This document shows positions 6,625 to 9,453 of a stretch of 9,453 bases of DNA, in pieces. The stretch is from the NCBI GenBank assembly GCA_030148625.1, contig JASBTC010000196.1, positions 1-9,453 of the forward strand. Direction: 5' to 3'. The translations under genes were made by a program, and so were the position numbers. The DNA comes from Sphingobium sp. GTDB taxonomy: Bacteria > Pseudomonadota > Alphaproteobacteria > Sphingomonadales > Sphingomonadaceae. The notes below the pieces were generated by a model. The model did not search any database. It saw only the letters and a list, made by a program, of their open reading frames with translations, and was not told the DNA's origin. Position 1 is the stretch's first letter; each line of letters opens with the position of its first letter.

Positions 6625-8829
6625 ATGAACGATCACGTCCAAGACTGGTTGCATATGTCGTCGCCAACGGGACGGCAGAAGCGCGCTGATCCGTCAGATC
6701 AAGTTCCTGCGCTGATGAAATATTGGCGTATCGTGGTCCGACGCAAATGGATCATAGCCGGCATCATGACAGGGGCGTTGATCGCGGGCCTGATCATCAC
6801 GTTGCTCATGACGCCGAAATTCACCGCAACGGCGACGATCGAGATCGCGCGCCAGCAGGAGAAAATCGTCCAGGTGCAAAGCGTCGAGCCGGAATACGGC
6901 GCGGCGGACGAAGAATTCTATCAGACGCAATATTCGTTGCTACAGGCACGTTCGCTTGCCGAAAGCGTCATGAAGGACTTGAGGCTAGCCGAGGACAACA
7001 ATTTCTTCGCGCTGTTCGGCGTCGATCCGGACGAAGGCGGTATCTTCACCAAGAACGACAATGGTCGGCTGACGCCCGAACGACGTGCAAAGCGCGAAAA
7101 GGAGGCGGTTGAGATCCTTCTCAAGAATGTCACGATCTCGCCGATCCGCCAATCCCGGCTCGTTTATGTCAGTTTCACAAGCCCGGATCCGAACCTCTCG
7201 CAGCGTGTCACCAATTCATGGACCGATAACTTCATCGAATCCAACCTGGCACGGCGTTTCGATGCGACATCCTATGCCCGCACCTTCCTCGAGCAGCGCT
7301 TGGAACAGCTCCGCAAGCGGCTGGAAGAGTCCGAACGTGCGTTGGTGGGCTATGCGGCGAGCCAGCGGATCATCAATATAGCATCGAGCGACACAGCCAC
7401 GCCAGGAGCTCCTCGACAGGAACGCTCGCTCGTGGCCGAGGATCTGGAGGCGTTGAACAAGGCGCTTGCGGAAGCTACCGCCGATCGTATCCGCGCTCAA
7501 AGCCGGAATGCGGGGCAAGGGGCATCCAGCACCGAGGCACTTACAAACCAGGCTCTGTCGACGATGCGGCAGAAACGTGCTGAAATTTCTGCCGACTATG
7601 CCCGCATGATGGCGCAGTTCGAACCGGAATATCCCGCTGCTGTCGCGTTGCGTTCGCAGGTCGCGCAGCTGGATCGGAGCATCGTTCAGGAAGAAGGGCG
7701 GATTCGGCAGAATCTGTCTGGCGGCTATGCCGAGGCAGCCGGGCGGGAGCGGGCATTGCAGGGCAAGGTCCAGGAGTTGAAGTCCAATCTACTCGATCTG
7801 CGTCGGCGCAGCATCCAGTACAATATCTTCCAGCGTGATGTGGACACCAATCGGCAACTCTATGACGGTCTGCTCCAACGCTACAAGGAAATTGGCGTCG
7901 CTGGGGGTGTCGGTACCAATAATGTATCGATCGTGGATCCGGCGATTGTTCCCGACAAGCCGTCCAGCCCGCGGCTGTTGCTCAATCTGATCCTGGCGCT
8001 GATCGCTGGCATATTGGCTTCAGGGGCTGTCGCTCTGGCTCTCGAGCAGATCGATGAAGCTATCAAGGATCCGTCGGACTTTGGTCAGGCCACTGGCCTT
8101 GCGCTGCTCGGCGCGATTCCGAAGACCGACACCGATGAGCCGATCCACGCACTGCAGGACCGGAAATCGTCGCTTACAGAGGCCTATCTATCGGTCCAGA
8201 CCAATCTGCAGTTCACCACAGACCATGGCGTGCCACGATCGCTGGCGGTCACCAGCACGCGCGCAGGGGAAGGGAAATCGACCACCAGTTTCGCGATCGC
8301 TCTCTCGCTTGCCCGTACCGGTCGTCGGGTTATCCTGGTCGACGCCGATATGCGGTCGCCGTCGGTGAACGAGATCCTCGGTATTTCGAATGGCAAGGGG
8401 CTGAGCAACTACTTGTCGGGCGACGACGAACTCGATCCCATGATCCAGGCTTCGGAACAGTTGAAGCTCTCCGCGCTGCCGGCAGGACCACAGCCTCCGA
8501 ATGCGGCTGAATTGCTCACCAGCCAGCGCCTGAAGATGCTGATCGAGCGGCTGTTGACCAATTACGATCATGTCGTGATCGATTCTCCGCCAGTGCTCGG
8601 CCTCGCGGATGCCCCGCTAATCGCCAGCTCGGTCGAAGGGGCGGTCTATGCGGTCCAAGCTCAGGGCGTCCGTTCGAGCATGATCAAGGCTGCACTCGCA
8701 CGGCTGAACAATAGCAATACCAACCTGCTGGGTGGCGTGCTGACGAAGTTCGACGCGAAGAAAGCGCATCTCGGATATGGCTATGACTATGGCTATGGCT
8801 ATGGTCAGACACCCACCGAAAACGCTTAA
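6625..8829 (+). CDS. Polysaccharide co-polymerase with fused tyrosine autokinase (Wzc/BY-kinase type)
   Basis: A 734-residue inner-membrane protein combining a Wzz-type chain-length domain with a cytoplasmic BY-kinase. Seen in order: LMKYWRIVVRRKW before membrane helix 1 (about 42-63); a long periplasmic region rich in predicted coiled coil (for example FLEQRLEQLRKRLEESERAL) with the GNVR-type segment NIFQRDVDTNRQLYDGLLQRYKE before PDKPSSPR; membrane helix 2 (about 451-473); then the kinase with Walker A at 545-553 (lysine 551), Walker A' VILVDADMR (569-577, aspartates 573 and 575) and Walker B VVIDSPP (aspartate 653). The tail has five tyrosines at 718-726, the usual autophosphorylation cluster. 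The EX2RX2R oligomerisation motif is degenerate (E519-A-Y-L-S-V-Q525). The kinase would control chain length and assembly with the OPX protein and polymerase. The ATG at 6625 lacks a strong ribosome site; ATG at 6655 is an alternative. Confidence 0.94.
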   Translation: MNDHVQDWLHMSSPTGRQKRADPSDQVPALMKYWRIVVRRKWIIAGIMTGALIAGLIITLLMTPKFTATATIEIARQQEKIVQVQSVEPEYGAADEEFYQTQYSLLQARSLAESVMKDLRLAEDNNFFALFGVDPDEGGIFTKNDNGRLTPERRAKREKEAVEILLKNVTISPIRQSRLVYVSFTSPDPNLSQRVTNSWTDNFIESNLARRFDATSYARTFLEQRLEQLRKRLEESERALVGYAASQRIINIASSDTATPGAPRQERSLVAEDLEALNKALAEATADRIRAQSRNAGQGASSTEALTNQALSTMRQKRAEISADYARMMAQFEPEYPAAVALRSQVAQLDRSIVQEEGRIRQNLSGGYAEAAGRERALQGKVQELKSNLLDLRRRSIQYNIFQRDVDTNRQLYDGLLQRYKEIGVAGGVGTNNVSIVDPAIVPDKPSSPRLLLNLILALIAGILASGAVALALEQIDEAIKDPSDFGQATGLALLGAIPKTDTDEPIHALQDRKSSLTEAYLSVQTNLQFTTDHGVPRSLAVTSTRAGEGKSTTSFAIALSLARTGRRVILVDADMRSPSVNEILGISNGKGLSNYLSGDDELDPMIQASEQLKLSALPAGPQPPNAAELLTSQRLKMLIERLLTNYDHVVIDSPPVLGLADAPLIASSVEGAVYAVQAQGVRSSMIKAALARLNNSNTNLLGGVLTKFDAKKAHLGYGYDYGYGYGQTPTENA
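8776..8805 (+). repeat. Five tandem hexamers TATGRY in the kinase tail
   Basis: Five consecutive copies (TATGGC, TATGAC, TATGGC, TATGGC, TATGGT) encode tyrosine-glycine or tyrosine-aspartate pairs at residues 718-727 of the kinase. Being in frame in units of two codons, any slippage would change the number of tail tyrosines without a frameshift. Confidence 0.85.
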
Positions 8830-8846
8830 ATGCTCGGTCTTCGGCA

Positions 8847-9453
8847 ATGAAACGCGGCATATCCTCGACATCGTTCCGACGGAGTGCGGCGATCGTCGTG
8901 GGCGCGGTTCTCCTCTCGGCCCTGGTGATTGCGGCCGGAGTGACCAGCGCGGCAAGAGCCGGAAACCCCGAATTGGCGTTGTCGTTCTCTCCCGTTGATT
9001 CCCGTGCGCTCGAGGCACGCGCCGATCAGTTGATACAGGGTGGGGCTGACGAGCAGACACTCGCACGGGTTCGCTCGCTGGCGCTTAGCGCAGTGACGCG
9101 TGACCCCACGTCGGTTGGCGCCGTGCGGACGCTGGCGACTGTCGAACTGGCGCAAGGACGGAGTGACCGGGCGAACGATCTGATCAATTATGCCGCACGG
9201 CTCAGCCGCCGGGATATTCCCACAACCCTGTATCTCATCGATCAGCGAGTTGCGCGGGGCGATATTCCCGGTGCATTGCAATTCTTCGACATCGCCATGC
9301 GGGCATCGCTGGAGAGTCGGGACACGCTGTACCCCATCCTGTATGAAGCTCTGACTGACGATCGGCTTGTCGATCCGATGGCGCGGTTCTTCAGGAATGA
9401 TCAGAGTTGGCTACCGTCCTTTTTGGATGCCGCGCTTGGCAAGGCATCGTCGG
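8847..9453 (+). CDS. Uncharacterised exported or membrane-anchored protein with TPR-like repeats, 5' part
   Basis: The frame stays open for 202 codons to the window edge, so the gene is partial at its 3' end. The N-terminus is basic and followed by one hydrophobic segment (about 14-37, AAIVVGAVLLSALVIAAG) ending in AARAG, which could be a cleaved signal peptide or an anchor. The rest is alpha-helical with TPR-like helix pairs, such as RVRSLALSAVTRDPTSVGAVRTLATVELAQGR-type spacing and DIPGALQFFDIAMRAS. I do not recognise a named family. It starts 17 bases after the kinase stop, so it is probably cotranscribed and may be a periplasmic scaffold for polysaccharide assembly; that role is inference from position. 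The ATG at 8847 has no good ribosome site, but its first bases overlap the stop of a six-codon frame, so translation could be by reinitiation. No upstream in-frame start is available. Confidence 0.8.
   Translation, partial: MKRGISSTSFRRSAAIVVGAVLLSALVIAAGVTSAARAGNPELALSFSPVDSRALEARADQLIQGGADEQTLARVRSLALSAVTRDPTSVGAVRTLATVELAQGRSDRANDLINYAARLSRRDIPTTLYLIDQRVARGDIPGALQFFDIAMRASLESRDTLYPILYEALTDDRLVDPMARFFRNDQSWLPSFLDAALGKASS

Overview
The window looks like chromosomal DNA of a GC-rich alphaproteobacterium. Sphingomonadales (Sphingomonas, Sphingobium, Novosphingobium) is my best guess, from the TonB-receptor style, the weak ribosome binding sites with frequent GTG/TTG starts, and the type of exopolysaccharide genes. 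This placement is inferred from general familiarity, not from a search. I see no tRNA, rRNA, insertion sequence, CRISPR array or phage gene.

Left half, minus strand (about 4120 down to 1): a vitamin B12 uptake operon read as promoter, cobalamin riboswitch, btuB (outer-membrane TonB-dependent receptor), btuF (cobalamin-binding protein, apparently a lipoprotein), btuC (inner-membrane permease) and btuD (ATPase, cut by the window edge just inside its Walker A motif). The genes overlap by 4, 4 and 10 bases, so translation is probably coupled. The riboswitch would shut the operon down when cobalamin is plentiful.

Right half, plus strand (4221 to the end): the start of an exopolysaccharide assembly and export operon. 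It encodes a short outer-membrane polysaccharide export (OPX, Wza/GumB-type) lipoprotein, a 12-helix O-antigen-ligase/Wzy-type polymerase, a 734-residue Wzc-type co-polymerase fused to a bacterial tyrosine kinase, and an uncharacterised membrane-anchored or secreted protein with TPR-like helical repeats that runs off the window. The polymerase would lengthen the chain in the periplasm, the kinase/co-polymerase would control length and cycling, and the OPX lipoprotein would form the export channel. No glycosyltransferase or flippase lies in the window; they are expected further right.

The two operons are divergent and share a regulatory region of about 400 bases (3822-4220). It holds the btuB leader, riboswitch and promoter, and the leader of the polysaccharide operon. 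Most of the window is well understood in type. The parts worth a second look are the degenerate oligomerisation motif and tyrosine-repeat tail of the kinase, the 201-base gap before the kinase gene, the uncharacterised TPR-like protein, and the riboswitch expression platform.
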